Part shown: positions 52,490-62,978 of the stretch, in pieces
How the letters are laid out: every line of letters starts with the position of its first letter
Position numbering within the stretch: position 1 is the stretch's first letter
Assembly (NCBI GenBank): GCA_023091665.1
Contig: JALJCQ010000029.1
Span: 372,001 to 436,000 of the forward strand
DNA: 64,000 bases
Origin: Pythium myriotylum
Taxonomy: Eukaryota; Oomycota; Peronosporomycetes; Pythiales; Pythiaceae
Direction of reading: 5' to 3'
The notes under the pieces: model-generated
The model's input: the letters and a program-made list of their open reading frames with translations, nothing else
Databases searched by the model: none
What the model was told of the DNA's origin: nothing
Made by a program: the position numbers and the translations under genes

Positions 52490-52510
52490 TCATTGCTCGA
52501 TTCACTTGCA
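52490..52510 (+). promoter_or_regulatory. Initiator-like element of ferric reductase 2
   Basis: TCATTGCTCGATTCACTTGC lies about 45 bp before ATG 52536 and resembles the oomycete initiator. Confidence 0.45.
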
Positions 52511-52535
52511 ACCGTGGAAGTCTGACAAGTAGACA

Positions 52536-54197
52536 ATGGCTTCCGCCTCTGTTGCTGCTGCCGACGCGCCATCGACACCGGTGACTTCGTACTCGGCCGA
52601 TTCCATACCTCAACGTAAGCAGAATTCCAACTCGGTCGCCCGAACATGGTTTGCGATCCGCTGGCAACTCTCGCGAACAGTATTTGCGCGCCCGATACCA
52701 TTCCTCACCGATATGTTGGAATTGAAGCTCGGAGACTTCATCGTCACACTACCCGCAGCTGCAGCAATTATTGCAATTACTGCCATCAAGTCCAAGAATC
52801 AAGAGGTTAAGGAGTCGGGTGGACCAGCGACTATTGCCATGCTCATCACATTTGCGCTTGCCATTCGGAACAACTCAATTCTGCTCACGGCGACTGGTCT
52901 TCCGTTCGAGCGCGTGCTATTTTACCACAAGTTTTGCGGAGGAGTTGCTTGGATCGTCTCAGGGCTCCATGGACTTGCATACTTGCTCGAGAACGATTTT
53001 CAAGTGCGTCGTAGGCTTCAACGAAGTCAAGGTTCTTTCCAAGAGCCAGTACTCTCCCGCCAGTTCTCTGGCGCGCTCACGTTTTACGCTCTTAGTGCAC
53101 TAGTCGCATTTTCATTCCAGCCAATTCGTCGACGCTTTTTCGAATTGTTCCTTCGCGCGCACTGGGTGTTTTTCATTTTAATTGTCGCATTCGGAGTGAT
53201 TCACGGTGCAGGGGGTATGCTAATCGGTTTTATCCCATGGGTGCTCGACATGCTATTCCGATTTGGTGTCCGTGCACCTAGGTACGCTAGTCAACAAGGC
53301 GTTGCCCATTCTAGTCAAGTCAGCGTGAAGCTGGTCGCCAAGGACATCGTCCGCGTTCAGTTCCCTCGCGTTCGCTCTGCTGAGGCTGCTGCTTTTCACT
53401 ATGAAGCTGGTCAATACGTCTTCCTCTGCTTCCCACAAGTCTCCAAGCTCGAATGGCATCCATTCACCCTCGCATCGACGCCCCATGAATCAATGGTCAC
53501 TGTATATATCAAGGCACTCGGAGACTGGACCAAGAAACTCGCCAAGGTCGTCGCCACAGTGGATGCAGCGTCGAAACCCATGACAATGCTCATGGACGGA
53601 CCGTACGGCTCGACGTCGATCGAGATGGATCACTACTCGCACTTTGTGTTCGTGAGCGGAGGAATCGGCGTGACGCCGATGATGGCGCTGGCGAACGACT
53701 TGTTTTACACGTCGACGATTGCGAAATCGCGTCGCAAGTTTGTCGAGAAAGTTTCGTTCGTGTGGTCGGTGCGAGACCGTGGGATGATCGAGGCATTGAT
53801 GCTGGACGAGTCTGTGACGAAGATCAAGGAAGAAGGCTTACAGGCGAAGTCGTGGTTGCCACACGCTCTTCTCTCGACGAATTATACCAACTCGCGCGAG
53901 CGAGACGCTTTCTTCACCGACTTCTACCTCACAAAAGGTGCTCAAGACCTCACGCACAAAGTCGACCAGCAGCTTGCGCTATGTCTGAAACATGGCCAGC
54001 GACCAGATATCGGCAAGATCCTGCAAGAAGCAGGCGAGTTGGCGAGGAAGAATGCAACCGGCAAACCTGTACGCGTTGGCGTTCTCGTGTGTGGGCCGGC
54101 GGCGATGATCTCGGAGGTCTTGCGCCACAGCAGTCGATTGACGAGCGAGATGAAGCGTGTGACATTCGACGTCCACCAGGAGACGTTTGATTTCTGA
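52536..54197 (+). CDS. Ferric reductase / NADPH oxidase-like flavocytochrome b (FRE2)
   Basis: 553 residues, single exon. A short Ser/Ala N-terminus leads to the transmembrane domain with HX13H pairs (FYHKFCGG and GLHGLAYL; RAHWVFFI and VIHGAGGM), then FAD (HPFTLASTPHE) and NADPH (SGGIGVTPMMALAND; VCGPAAM) sites. Electron transfer role as for FRE1. From QVSVKLVAKDIVRVQ onward protein and DNA are almost identical to FRE1, whereas the membrane half is clearly diverged in sequence and codon use (more A/T at third positions), pointing to a conversion tract over the dehydrogenase half. Confidence 0.9.
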   Translation: MASASVAAADAPSTPVTSYSADSIPQRKQNSNSVARTWFAIRWQLSRTVFARPIPFLTDMLELKLGDFIVTLPAAAAIIAITAIKSKNQEVKESGGPATIAMLITFALAIRNNSILLTATGLPFERVLFYHKFCGGVAWIVSGLHGLAYLLENDFQVRRRLQRSQGSFQEPVLSRQFSGALTFYALSALVAFSFQPIRRRFFELFLRAHWVFFILIVAFGVIHGAGGMLIGFIPWVLDMLFRFGVRAPRYASQQGVAHSSQVSVKLVAKDIVRVQFPRVRSAEAAAFHYEAGQYVFLCFPQVSKLEWHPFTLASTPHESMVTVYIKALGDWTKKLAKVVATVDAASKPMTMLMDGPYGSTSIEMDHYSHFVFVSGGIGVTPMMALANDLFYTSTIAKSRRKFVEKVSFVWSVRDRGMIEALMLDESVTKIKEEGLQAKSWLPHALLSTNYTNSRERDAFFTDFYLTKGAQDLTHKVDQQLALCLKHGQRPDIGKILQEAGELARKNATGKPVRVGVLVCGPAAMISEVLRHSSRLTSEMKRVTFDVHQETFDF

Positions 54198-54310
54198 CAG
54201 GAGTATTTTTCACTCTGCATTGCTGCTAATGTATATGGCTTTGATAGGTACGTTGTGTTCTTCTCTACTTGAAGGTTACGCTCTACAAACGAACGATATA
54301 CGACGAGAAA
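53316..54310 (+). repeat. Near-identical tract shared with 45989-46974
   Basis: Partner of the tract in ferric reductase 1. Left edge at CAAGTCAGCGTGAAG, right edge near CGACGAGAAA, past the stop codon, with one short indel near 54285. Confidence 0.85.
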
Positions 54311-54402
54311 AGCCGCCGCTCATGACTGGAGTCGTTGGTCGTGACAAAATGAAATCGCCCAAACAAGATGAGCCGCACTTTTGAACCGGCTGAAGCCTCT
54401 GG

Positions 54403-54428
54403 GTTGTGTGTGTGTGTGTGTGTGTGTG
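54403..54428 (+). repeat. (TG)n microsatellite
   Basis: About 13 TG units following GGGT, in intergenic DNA. Confidence 0.9.
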
Positions 54429-54429
54429 C

Positions 54430-55549
54430 GCTAGCAACTGCGGTGGAGTTGCTGTATTTTTACAAGCACATGACGGAGCCCATTGAATACGTCGTAGTGC
54501 ATTGGATCGTCGAATTCGTAACGTCGGCGTCACGTGCTGATGAGTGGCAGTCGTCAATAGTTTCGACGACCGTGCGACATTGCATTCAGCTGACCGATGA
54601 GATGAAAGGAAGTGCTGACGTTGTCCTCCAAGACAAGTTTGAGCTTCCAAGAGTAACAAACACTTCAGAACGTTCTCTGATACAGCGCATTCATCTGAAC
54701 GAGATGCTACTTCATCCACACGTTGGCCATGATGAGCGACCGCGGCTGCCCCCAAAAATTTCCTACGAAATAGACACAGACGTTTAAGCCGAAACTCCAG
54801 CTGACTCTGCACCACCCAGACACGCACCTCCCACGCGACTTGACACACTAGCTCAAGAACACTGTTTCGCTGAGTGCTTTTATGTGCGCGTGGACATGAT
54901 TGGATCTTCGACTTCAACGTCTGGCTGGGTTCACTGGGTCGTCGTCGTCGTTTGCGTTGCTCTTCTCTGGTTGTGCGAAAGGAGAGACCATGACGCAGCC
55001 TAGCTTCCGTCCATGACGCGATGGCATCTGCAACAAGGTTATTGAGTCTGGACGAATCACAATCATCGAAGATCCATCCCAGAGGTGTGTGTTTGCGAAA
55101 AATAAAAAAAAAGCGACTTAAGAAGCTTGCCGAAGAGTGAGTCAGAAGCCACGTGGGTGGAGCAAGCGATCGAAATCGCGTTCGCGTGGCCTGTAGAAGA
55201 GACTGTAGACTAATGGAGCTGCTGGAAACTCCACATGGCTGGAAGAACGACAGAAGAACCGCATCTTGTGAGCTCCATACGATCCGAGAAGCACTCGCCA
55301 TCTCTCCTTTCTGCATCTTCCATGTCTGCTGAATGACCGACACATTGAAGCAGCTCTGGGATCAACTCACTGCTATATTTAAGATGGATCTAAACGAACT
55401 TGAGGAGGCCTTATCGTACTTCTAATTGGACTTTGGTTGGGTGCTGGCTGTTGTACAAAATCACACGCAGTGCTGTCGCTTGTGTCTTTCTTCTTTCTTT
55501 CTTCTTTTCACAGGATGGAGGTGCGTAGGTGAGATAGATAGCTGGGAGT
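54430..55549. other. Intergenic; only unsupported ORFs
   Basis: A plus-strand ORF (54368-54787) and a long minus-strand ORF (54276-55343) overlap each other; neither shows a family or convincing composition. A pyrimidine-rich CTTT repeat lies near 55485-55512. Confidence 0.4.
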
Positions 55550-55900
55550 TCATGCAAGCGTCTTGAGCGAGTGCCGCGAGATCAATGCGTCGGCGTCGAT
55601 GATTTCGGAAATGTCGATCATCTCGGAGAGCCCGCTCCCTATAGAGCCGCGGCGCATGGGGACGCTCGCATTCGCAGTCGGCGACGCCGTGGTCGCGCCG
55701 CCCAGGAGCGCTTGCAGCTGCGCAAGCGCCTCGGCAAAGCCGTAATCGGGCTTGTCTGTCGACAGCACGCCTTCAACTTGTTGCACGAGTTCATCGACGG
55801 TGCAGCCCGAGAAGGGTCCGTTCGGCTGCTGGCGCTGGTACTGCTGGCGCAGGCGCATGACGTGGACGCGCAGCGTCTGGCGGAGCGATTCCTGGTTCAT
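55550..55900 (-). CDS. Small hydrophilic protein, 116 residues, function unknown
   Basis: ATG 55900 is preferred over the upstream ATG 56029 because the extra 43 residues are of different, Arg/Ser-rich composition. The product has an amphipathic helical start (QTLRVHVMRLRQQYQRQQ), a Cys-containing middle (PFSGCTVDELVQQVEGVL), an Ala/Leu helix and a C-terminus with ISEIIDADALISRHSLKTLA. No transmembrane segment or signal. Family not recognised; it may be a small adaptor. Confidence 0.55.
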   Translation of the reverse strand: MNQESLRQTLRVHVMRLRQQYQRQQPNGPFSGCTVDELVQQVEGVLSTDKPDYGFAEALAQLQALLGGATTASPTANASVPMRRGSIGSGLSEMIDISEIIDADALISRHSLKTLA

Positions 55901-57454
55901 AATGGTCGAGAGGAGGGTTGAAGTTGGCTGTCGTATCGAGGAGGCTTTTAAGCAAGACGCGACTTGGTAGCGCGAGCTCAAAATGGAAACTGGCGTTCTC
56001 TCGGTGACAGGGCTCTCTCGCGCGTGCACACGCTTTCCAAAAACGCGGTTGTGCGACGTGCGACGCGCCGCCCCATCGTGCGTCGCTGTTCATGTGCAAC
56101 GCCGCGAGAACGTGGGGGAGGAGGAGGAGGAGGAGGAGGAGGAGTCAGGAAAGGAGGAGGAGCCACAAGCGACAGCGACACTCGCTGACACAGACTCGCC
56201 CCAAACAAACGCGGAGGCCGTTCCCATCTGGTCGGTCGATCGACAGTGGCGTCAGTGCGGGCGCGCCCGACTCTATCGCACGAACACTGGCCATCGGCTG
56301 ATCGCCGACCGACTGCGCGCGTGGAAGCTTCACGGAGCCCGCGAATAAGATCGCGTTCGCGATCCCAGAAGCGACGCGCGTGCTTGCGAGCGTTTTTGGC
56401 GTTTTTGGCGTTTGCGTGTGGCGCCCAGCTGCGCTCCGCCTCCAGCTGCGCGCGCCATGTGCGCGGCAGGGCGTCCTCTCGAGGCGTGGGCAGCGCGTCC
56501 CACCGTCTCGGAAGCTGACGGAGCTCTTCGTCGACTCGCTTCGTCGCGTCGTCGGAAGTTTTCGATGCGATTTGACAGGGGGCAAGAGGGTCAGTGCGAG
56601 GAGCTACGGCGCCACAACAAGGTGAGCTGCTCATTTGCGCACGAGAACAAGGTGAAGTGGCGCGACCTTCCCACGGTCTATTTGGTGGTGGAGTATACCG
56701 TGTTTTGAGAAACAGATGGCTTCTGTTCACAATGGGACACCCGCCCAAGTTCAAGTGGAGCTCAAGTTGCCTTTTTTTTCCTTTCGCTTCTGTTCTGTAC
56801 CCATGTCCAGCACGAGGCGATTCGGGTGGAGAACGTTCGGCCAAAGCGCCTCGGAGCCTTCACGAGCCGTTCGTCGAAGCCTCCGCTGTGTAGGTAGAGT
56901 GGCTTCACCACGAGGCGACTCGGCACCCTGTCGCCAGTGACTGTGTGTTCGAAGAGGTGCGAGTCGCGAGCTCAAGTCGCGAGCTCTCCCTTCCCTAGGG
57001 ACGATTACTAGTCGTCCATGCAAGTCTCTGTCGATGGCAGCAACGGAAAGGTCGGGGTGGTCGACAGGATTCCTCACCGCAGAGGAAAGGCTCCCTGGAA
57101 GAGCGAGAGGTGCGGAGAAGGATGGCTCGCGGTACGCATGCGCCCATCGCCTGTCGACAGCGGGTAGAGGGATGCGAATGATGGGTGCGACGCATCTTCC
57201 CGAGAGATTCGAGATGCGAGCCACAAGTTCACAGGACAAGAAACCACCACTGTGGGAGTTGGGACTCTCTCCCACCACACGCGAAAAACGCACGATCGAG
57301 CGATCGTCGCGTCGTCGTGATGGTTCGTCATGAGATAAACACGCGCGACAGAGAGAGCGAGCGAGAGAGACAGAGAAAGAAAACGCGACGCGGTTTGGAT
57401 TCCGACGTCCGACACTTGAACGGTGGACTAGCGGGGACACGCCACGTGTTGAGT
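55901..57454. other. GC-rich intergenic region with overlapping ORFs, no gene supported
   Basis: ORFs up to 288 codons exist on both strands but are rich in Arg/Pro/Ser and overlap each other. A GGA/GAG trinucleotide run lies at about 56115-56160. Nothing is recognised. Confidence 0.4.
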
Positions 57455-58575
57455 TTACGGGCTCGCATCTGTTGGTTCGAACAATGGGATCTCGCCCTGC
57501 GTCGTGACGCGCGTGCCGCGGCGGTTGCCCGGTAGATAGTCGAAGGTCGCGTAGTGGTTGGCGATGCGGTTGTCCCAGAACGCGACCGTGTCCTTGGCCA
57601 AGTGGTACCTCACCTGGAACTCGTGGCCTTCCGCAATGTGCTTGAACAGGAACCGAAGCACGGCATCCGACTCGGCGAGCGAGAGGTTCTTGATACGCTT
57701 TGTGAAACCATAGTTGACGAAGAGAGCCTTGCGCTTGGTCACGGGGTGGACACGCACGACTGGGTGCTCAAACTCGACCCAGGGGCGACGCAGCGTTTCT
57801 CCCTGAGCGACACCATTCTCGGCCTGCGCTTTCCCACTGTGGATTGCGACGAGGCCTTCGACCAGCTTCTGGAATGCTGGCGTGAGGCGGTCGTACGCTT
57901 CGTAGCTCGAGCTCCAGATCGTGTCTGCACCGACCTCGGGTGCCGTGTGGAGACGAAGACTTGTGTAAGAAGGAGGCTGACGCTCGTACGACACATCAGT
58001 GTGCCAGGTGGTGAGTCGTCCATCCTGGCGAAGTGGCAGAAGCCGTGGCGCGTCTTCCACTGCAGCCTCCACTACAAAGACCTCCGGGTAGCCCTCGGGA
58101 TGGCCGAAGTTCTGGTGAATGTGAAGAGGACCGTAGTACCGGTGGAGCTCGAGCTGCTGGTCGAGCGTGATTTTCTGGTCGACGAAGAAAACCACGCCGC
58201 GGTGGGCTGTCAGCAGAGCGAGTTCGTCTTTCTGAGCGTCCGTGAGCTCGTGGAGTTGGATGCCCGTCGGACACTTGATGTAAGCTCCCGTAATACAAAA
58301 AAAAAAAAGAGTTGGATGCCCGAGATCTCCGTGCCGGTCTTGGGTTGTAAGTGGCGGATCGTAGCATTCTCAAGCAAGTTTTTGAGCGTTGGGTCGGCGT
58401 AGTTGGCCCGGTCATCGTACGGAAGCACGGGGATCGGCGGGTACGTTGTCTTCGGATGCAAAACCTTGAGCTCCGGGTGTGTGAGCCCGGCGTGCTCGAC
58501 GTGCTGGAGGAATGCGTTCTTGATTGGTTCGACCTTGGTGGCTGTGGAGCTTGTCTCGTTGTTCTGCGGGGCCAT
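57455..58575 (-). pseudogene. TauD/TfdA-type 2-oxoglutarate dioxygenase 1, broken by a 56-bp insertion
   Basis: Starting at ATG 58575 the frame encodes the N-terminal part (PPIPVLPYDDRANYADPTLK) up to TEISGIQL, then a run of Phe from a T12 tract and nonsense sequence. The proper sense resumes 56 bp later in another frame and runs to 57455. Fe(II)/2OG residues are all present: WHTDVSYERQP (H, D), FWDNRIANHYATFDYLP (distal H) and RRGTRVT (2OG-binding Arg). Relatives oxidise taurine or other sulfonates to release sulfite. Compared with the intact paralog at 59174-60298, the insertion is the only evident lesion, so the loss is recent; splicing it out has no plausible GT-AG pair. Confidence 0.8.
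58253..58322 (+). mobile_element. 42-nt poly(A)-tailed insertion with 14-bp target duplication
   Basis: GAGTTGGATGCCCG occurs at 58253-58266 and again at 58309-58322. Between them is a 30-nt sequence (TCGGACACTTGATG...) followed by twelve A. Target duplication plus A-tail is the mark of LINE-type target-primed retroposition of a short RNA. Confidence 0.75.
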
Positions 58576-59173
58576 GGTTGTGTCTTCGGAGGGAATTTAT
58601 GCAATGAAGGACTTGAAGAGAGTGGAGGATTGAGCCTTGTCAGACGTTGAAGTGGCCGGTATGCGCAAATCCTAGAACCGAAATCTGCATCTAGCATCGC
58701 GTGACAAGCTCTCGGACCGTTGTTATCATTGGCCGCTGCACACAACCAATGGTCGAGGGCGTTCCGTTCTCGGCTCGGTTCCGCCTCCAAGTGAGCAACG
58801 AGATCGTGTTCCGCTGGCAGAACTCGCCGCGTCGATTGGTTGGCATCAGCGCTCACACATCATTGCATTTTCGCATTACGTCTTCAAAGTGCTCACTCAT
58901 CGACTTATTGAGAACGCCCACTCATCAGAAAAAGCTCCCAAAAGGCTGGATTGGACATGGACGTCTCCAACGTGTTGCTCAATCTCAGCACCCATTGTTT
59001 GAGCGCAGACGCAATCAGTTCTGGCGCGTCCATGTCAATTGGTCTGCTGCTTCACATGGTATCAACGCAATCAACGCAAATTTTGGAGGCAAGATATCAA
59101 TGTTTTGCACAATTAAAACATACACGAGAAGAGAGAACACAAGAATTGCTTGTGGTCTTGAACTTGACCACAC
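58576..59173. promoter_or_regulatory. Intergenic / promoter region of dioxygenase 1
   Basis: A TTCATTGCATAAATTCCC initiator-like sequence (minus strand, about 58590-58608) precedes the start by about 15-30 bp. ATTGG and CCAAT lie in opposed orientation at about 58731-58749. No gene seen. Confidence 0.4.
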
Positions 59174-60298
59174 TCACGGCTTGGACTCATCCTTGTCCTC
59201 TTCAAAGAAAGGGATCTCGCCGTGGACCGTCACGCGCGTGCCCAAGCGGTTTCCAGGCAGGAAGTCCCAGATCGCCGCGTGAGACGTGATGCGGTTGTCC
59301 CACAACGCGACCGTGTCCTTGGCCAAGTGGTACCGCACTTGGAACTCGTGGCCTTCGGCAATGTGCTTGTACAAGAAACGCAACACGGCGTCCGACTCCG
59401 CGAGCGAGAGGTTCTTGATACGTGTCGTGAAGAGTGGGTTCACGAAGAGAGCCTTGCGCTTGGTCACTGGGTGGACACGCACGACGGGGTGTTCGAACTC
59501 GACGTACGGACGGCGTAGCGTCTGACCGTTCGCAATCGCTTCCTCGGCCTGCGTCTTCCCGCTGTGAATCGCGACGAGACCTTCAACGAACTTCTGGAAC
59601 GGCGGCGTAAGACGGTTGTAGGCCTCGTAGCTAGAGGCCCAGACGGTATCAGCACCAACGTCCGGCGCCGTGTGCATACGAAGTGTCGTGTACGACGGAG
59701 GCTGACGCTCGTAGGTGACGTCGCTGTGCCATTCGCTGACGAGACCGGAGATCGTACGGCGGATCTGCTCGGTGGTCTCGACAGTAGCCTGAACCACAAA
59801 CAGTTCGGGTTGCCCCTCGACATGGCCAAGCGTATGATGGATATGAAGCGGTCCCCAGTAGCGACCGAGTTCCAATTGCTGCTCGGCTGTGATCTTCTGG
59901 TCCACGAGAAACACAACTCCGCGCTCAGCCGTCAGCAGTGCGAGCTCGTCCTTCTGCGCGTCCGTCAGCTCGTGCAACTGAATGCCAGACAGCTCCGTGC
60001 CGATCTTGGGCTCGATGTGCTTGACGGTGGCGTGTTCAAGCAAGTTTTTGAGCGTCGGGTCGGCGTACTTGGCGCGGTCGTCGAACGGAAGCACAGGGAT
60101 CGGCGGGTACGTCGTGGTGGGGAAGACTTGTTTGAACTCTGGGTGGTCGATCTCGTGGTGGACGACTTCGAGGTTGAAGGCGTTCTTGATCGGCAGCACA
60201 CGAGGCAGCGCTGGCGCAGATGGCTTGAGGTTTGCTGCTGCGTGCGAGTCTTGCGCCTCAGCCGCCACAGTCTCGTTGTCGTTCTTGTTCGGCGGCAT
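59174..60298 (-). CDS. TauD/TfdA-type 2-oxoglutarate-dependent dioxygenase 2
   Basis: 374 residues, single exon, intact. The N-terminal region (PPIPVLPFDDRAKYADPTLK) is followed by the jelly-roll fold with His191-x-Asp193 (EWHSDVTYERQP), WDNR at 333-336, distal His340 (TSHAAIWDFLP) and 2OG-binding Arg351 or Arg355 (NRLGTRVTVHG). It uses Fe(II), O2 and 2-oxoglutarate to hydroxylate the substrate; by family, a sulfonate such as taurine, releasing sulfite. Substrate not proven. The closest eukaryotic relatives are fungal JLP1-like sulfonate dioxygenases. No targeting signal is evident, so cytosolic. Paralog of the broken gene just downstream. Confidence 0.9.
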   Translation of the reverse strand: MPPNKNDNETVAAEAQDSHAAANLKPSAPALPRVLPIKNAFNLEVVHHEIDHPEFKQVFPTTTYPPIPVLPFDDRAKYADPTLKNLLEHATVKHIEPKIGTELSGIQLHELTDAQKDELALLTAERGVVFLVDQKITAEQQLELGRYWGPLHIHHTLGHVEGQPELFVVQATVETTEQIRRTISGLVSEWHSDVTYERQPPSYTTLRMHTAPDVGADTVWASSYEAYNRLTPPFQKFVEGLVAIHSGKTQAEEAIANGQTLRRPYVEFEHPVVRVHPVTKRKALFVNPLFTTRIKNLSLAESDAVLRFLYKHIAEGHEFQVRYHLAKDTVALWDNRITSHAAIWDFLPGNRLGTRVTVHGEIPFFEEDKDESKP

Positions 60299-60319
60299 GG
60301 TCTTGCTTGTGTCAGAGGC

Positions 60320-60336
60320 GGAAAGTCGTAGAATGA
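60320..60336 (-). promoter_or_regulatory. Initiator-like element of dioxygenase 2
   Basis: Minus strand TCATTCTACGACTTTCC, 22 bp before the ATG, is a close fit to the oomycete initiator plus flanking promoter region. Confidence 0.6.
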
Positions 60337-61124
60337 TGCGATCGCGAATTGATCAATTGCAAGGATCTTCGAACAAGAAGATGAGCAAACGCACGGCTGG
60401 CCGCGTGACGTTGCATCCACTCACGAGACAAATGTATGTACGTGTGGATCTCCCTCCAAGTCCTTCTCGCAGTACAGTATCAGCAAGAACTCTCCGACGA
60501 TCTGAGAGATTGTCGAGCACATAATGACAAAATCGAATGACGGAGGCCCATTGGATACTCTCCCGAGCCAATCACAAAGGTGATGGAGACGAGACCCTGA
60601 AAAACTGCGCGAAACGCTCAAACTGTGCAATATGTATTGAACAAGCAAGTACCATCTCGATGGATTCAACGCCATCCCTGGGCACCTCAATGGCTGCGTC
60701 GTCCACGAGTGTTGACGGCATCCGTGGGATCCGGCGATTTGCGTGGAATCGCCGCGAGTGACCGGCAGGCCACCAAGTCCGAGGTTCTGATGATCTGCTG
60801 TGTGATCGTTTGACAAGTGCTGGACGATCGGACCGTTGCAATTGGCTAGAGGGCGAGCCAATCAAGAGGTCTCGTCAATCGACTGCCACGACAGGACGTC
60901 CTGGTCGTCTCGTCTATGTGCAATCAGCAGCATCTTGAAGTTGCCTCGATCGAGTGAGGGCCTTCCTTGCCTGCAATGCGCAATTACTACATGTACCTTG
61001 GTATACAGGTTTCGTATGCGCTACGAGCGAGAGCTCAACGCATTCGACGGCTATCGAATCGCTAAATGTATTTCTCTTTCACCCATCAAGCCAACCAAAG
61101 GGATTGCTCAATCACTATTTCTCT
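60337..61124. promoter_or_regulatory. Intergenic with two ATTGG...CCAAT dyads
   Basis: ATTGG/CCAAT pairs stand at 60550-60572 and 60841-60862; the second is an inverted repeat with 7-base arms (ATTGGCT/AGCCAAT). They could bind an NF-Y-like factor. No gene seen. Confidence 0.4.
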
Positions 61125-62978
61125 CTAGGCCTTTTCTTCGACCGAGGCGGTGCGCGTGCTTGCAGCGTCCTTCTCGTCCTTGGAGACCTCTGGCAGCATG
61201 CCGAGCCGCGTTTGCTTCATCACTTTGACGTAGAAGACGATGTTGATGGCCATCATGGCCGCGAACGTGAAGTGGACGTATTCCATGTGGCCGTTGTTGA
61301 GGTTGGCGGGGACGTACTTGTTCCAGATGAGGATCACGGCCGAGAGTAGCGTGTTGCCCATGGACGTCGCGAAGGCGCCGAGTGCCATGGATGTCGCTCG
61401 CATGCTCGCCGGGACCTCGGAGTAGTAGAGATCGTACGAAGGGATGTAGATGAACACTCCAGCAAGCGAGTTGATGAGGTACTGCGGCAGCGCAGTAGCC
61501 CATGAGATGTCGCTCATGGGTTGTTTGCCGTCCTGGTTAAGAATGAACCTAGTTGCTCCATTGGCATCCACGTACGTGAGGAGCGGTCGGCTGCGGCGGT
61601 AGATCTCGAAGAGTCCCGTCCAGATCATACCGATGGTGATGAGAAAGTACCCGACGAGGATGAGCCCGTATCGGCTCGGCGGCTTGCCGTACCGCTTCTC
61701 GTACAGCGGGTAGAAAATCTTCTCGGTGACTGGGATGTAGAGTAGCGTCGACAGCGGGTTGAAGCCCTGGATGGTCGGCCCCGGGATCTGCGCCGAGTTG
61801 ACTGTGTTGTGGAGTCGCACGTCGGTCTGCTGGATGATGGTTTGGTTGTTGGCGCGCTGGTTCTGACACATATACCAGATCATGTTGAATGCGAGAATGG
61901 GCAGGATGCGAATGACACGCTTGACATCGTCCACAAACTGGTCGTCCAGCCGGCCACCGCGGGTCTCTTTGGCGCTGTCCATGAACGACGTGTCGCGGCC
62001 GATGCTGATCCAGAGCACCATGCCGACGAGAACAAGACCCCCAGCGAGCTTGGATACAGTATGACCCGTCTCACCGTGATCAGCAAGTAGTGCAGCTAGC
62101 ACGTTGCAGGCAAAAGCGAGAATGAAAAGCAGCGTGCCACCCACGATGAGCAGGGCGTGCCAGTTGTTTCTCGCGTGAGTGAACATGCCCTTGATCACGC
62201 GACTCACGGAGTTATTTGTCGGTGGCAGGTTAACAAAACGCTTGCGTGAGTAGAGCAGCGTGATCATGATGCCGACAACCGCGATGAGACCGAAGGCGTA
62301 GTTCGCCGTGAAACCATATTTGGCAGGGATAGCGCCGAGACCCTTGGTCGAGAGCGACGGGAACACCGCGTAGCTTGTCGCGATACCAAGACTCGAAGCC
62401 CACAGCACGCAACTGAAGTACACCTTCTTCTGAGACTGCTGGGATGTGGGCGAGAACTGGTCTGCACCAAACGCCATGAAGATCCAGCCCAATGCACCGT
62501 GTGACAGCGCGACGCCCACGAAGAGACCGACAGTGAAGAGAATCTTGGCGAGGTGAATGTTACTCACAACGGAAGGCAGTGCTGAGATCGTGAGCAGTGC
62601 GAAGCCCACAAGATCCACGGCGGCGAAGCTGAAGATCGTCTTGAACTTGCCAAGGTACTCATCGGCGATGTAGCCCATGAAGATGCAGGCGAACTGCGAG
62701 ATGGCGTCGTACGTGACCTTCATCGAGTTGGAGCCCGAGTTGGACCAGCCGAGCTTCATGAAGAAGAGCTTGAGCGACTGGTTGAGTGCAAAACCCGCTG
62801 TGCCGTCGAGACACTGCGCAATGAGCAGGTACAGACAGACTTTGCGCAGCACATTCGACTTGATGTACGACGGTCGGTCATCCCAATGCTTTTCCTGGTA
62901 CTCGCCTGTATAGGGCGTGAGCACCTGTGGCGTGAGCACGGGTGACGGCGACGGAGACTGCGCCGACTTCTTGCTCAT
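61125..62978 (-). CDS. POT/PTR family proton-coupled oligopeptide transporter
   Basis: 617 residues, single exon. A hydrophilic N-terminus (about 45 residues) precedes twelve hydrophobic segments typical of the major facilitator superfamily. Family marks: SLKLFFMKLGWSNSGSN, the PTR2-type GWIFMAFGADQFSPTSQQSQ, a central LPILAFNMIWYMCQNQ and a late SMALGAFATSMGNTLLSAV. The loop after the sixth segment is basic. The C-terminal tail is acidic/Ser-rich. It imports di- or tripeptides with protons across the plasma membrane; some relatives carry nitrate or other solutes, so the substrate is inferred. An ATTGGCCAAT palindrome (63164-63173) lies about 190 bp upstream. Confidence 0.9.
   Translation of the reverse strand: MSKKSAQSPSPSPVLTPQVLTPYTGEYQEKHWDDRPSYIKSNVLRKVCLYLLIAQCLDGTAGFALNQSLKLFFMKLGWSNSGSNSMKVTYDAISQFACIFMGYIADEYLGKFKTIFSFAAVDLVGFALLTISALPSVVSNIHLAKILFTVGLFVGVALSHGALGWIFMAFGADQFSPTSQQSQKKVYFSCVLWASSLGIATSYAVFPSLSTKGLGAIPAKYGFTANYAFGLIAVVGIMITLLYSRKRFVNLPPTNNSVSRVIKGMFTHARNNWHALLIVGGTLLFILAFACNVLAALLADHGETGHTVSKLAGGLVLVGMVLWISIGRDTSFMDSAKETRGGRLDDQFVDDVKRVIRILPILAFNMIWYMCQNQRANNQTIIQQTDVRLHNTVNSAQIPGPTIQGFNPLSTLLYIPVTEKIFYPLYEKRYGKPPSRYGLILVGYFLITIGMIWTGLFEIYRRSRPLLTYVDANGATRFILNQDGKQPMSDISWATALPQYLINSLAGVFIYIPSYDLYYSEVPASMRATSMALGAFATSMGNTLLSAVILIWNKYVPANLNNGHMEYVHFTFAAMMAINIVFYVKVMKQTRLGMLPEVSKDEKDAASTRTASVEEKA

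Noticed and set aside
54276..55343. 355-codon minus-strand ORF
   Set aside because: Arg/Ser/Cys-rich with a His-Thr run from the TG microsatellite, no family, overlaps an equally doubtful plus-strand ORF.
55978..56844. 288-codon minus-strand ORF with a poly-Pro run
   Set aside because: Composition reflects a GGA repeat and GC-rich DNA; no motif, start or family supports it.
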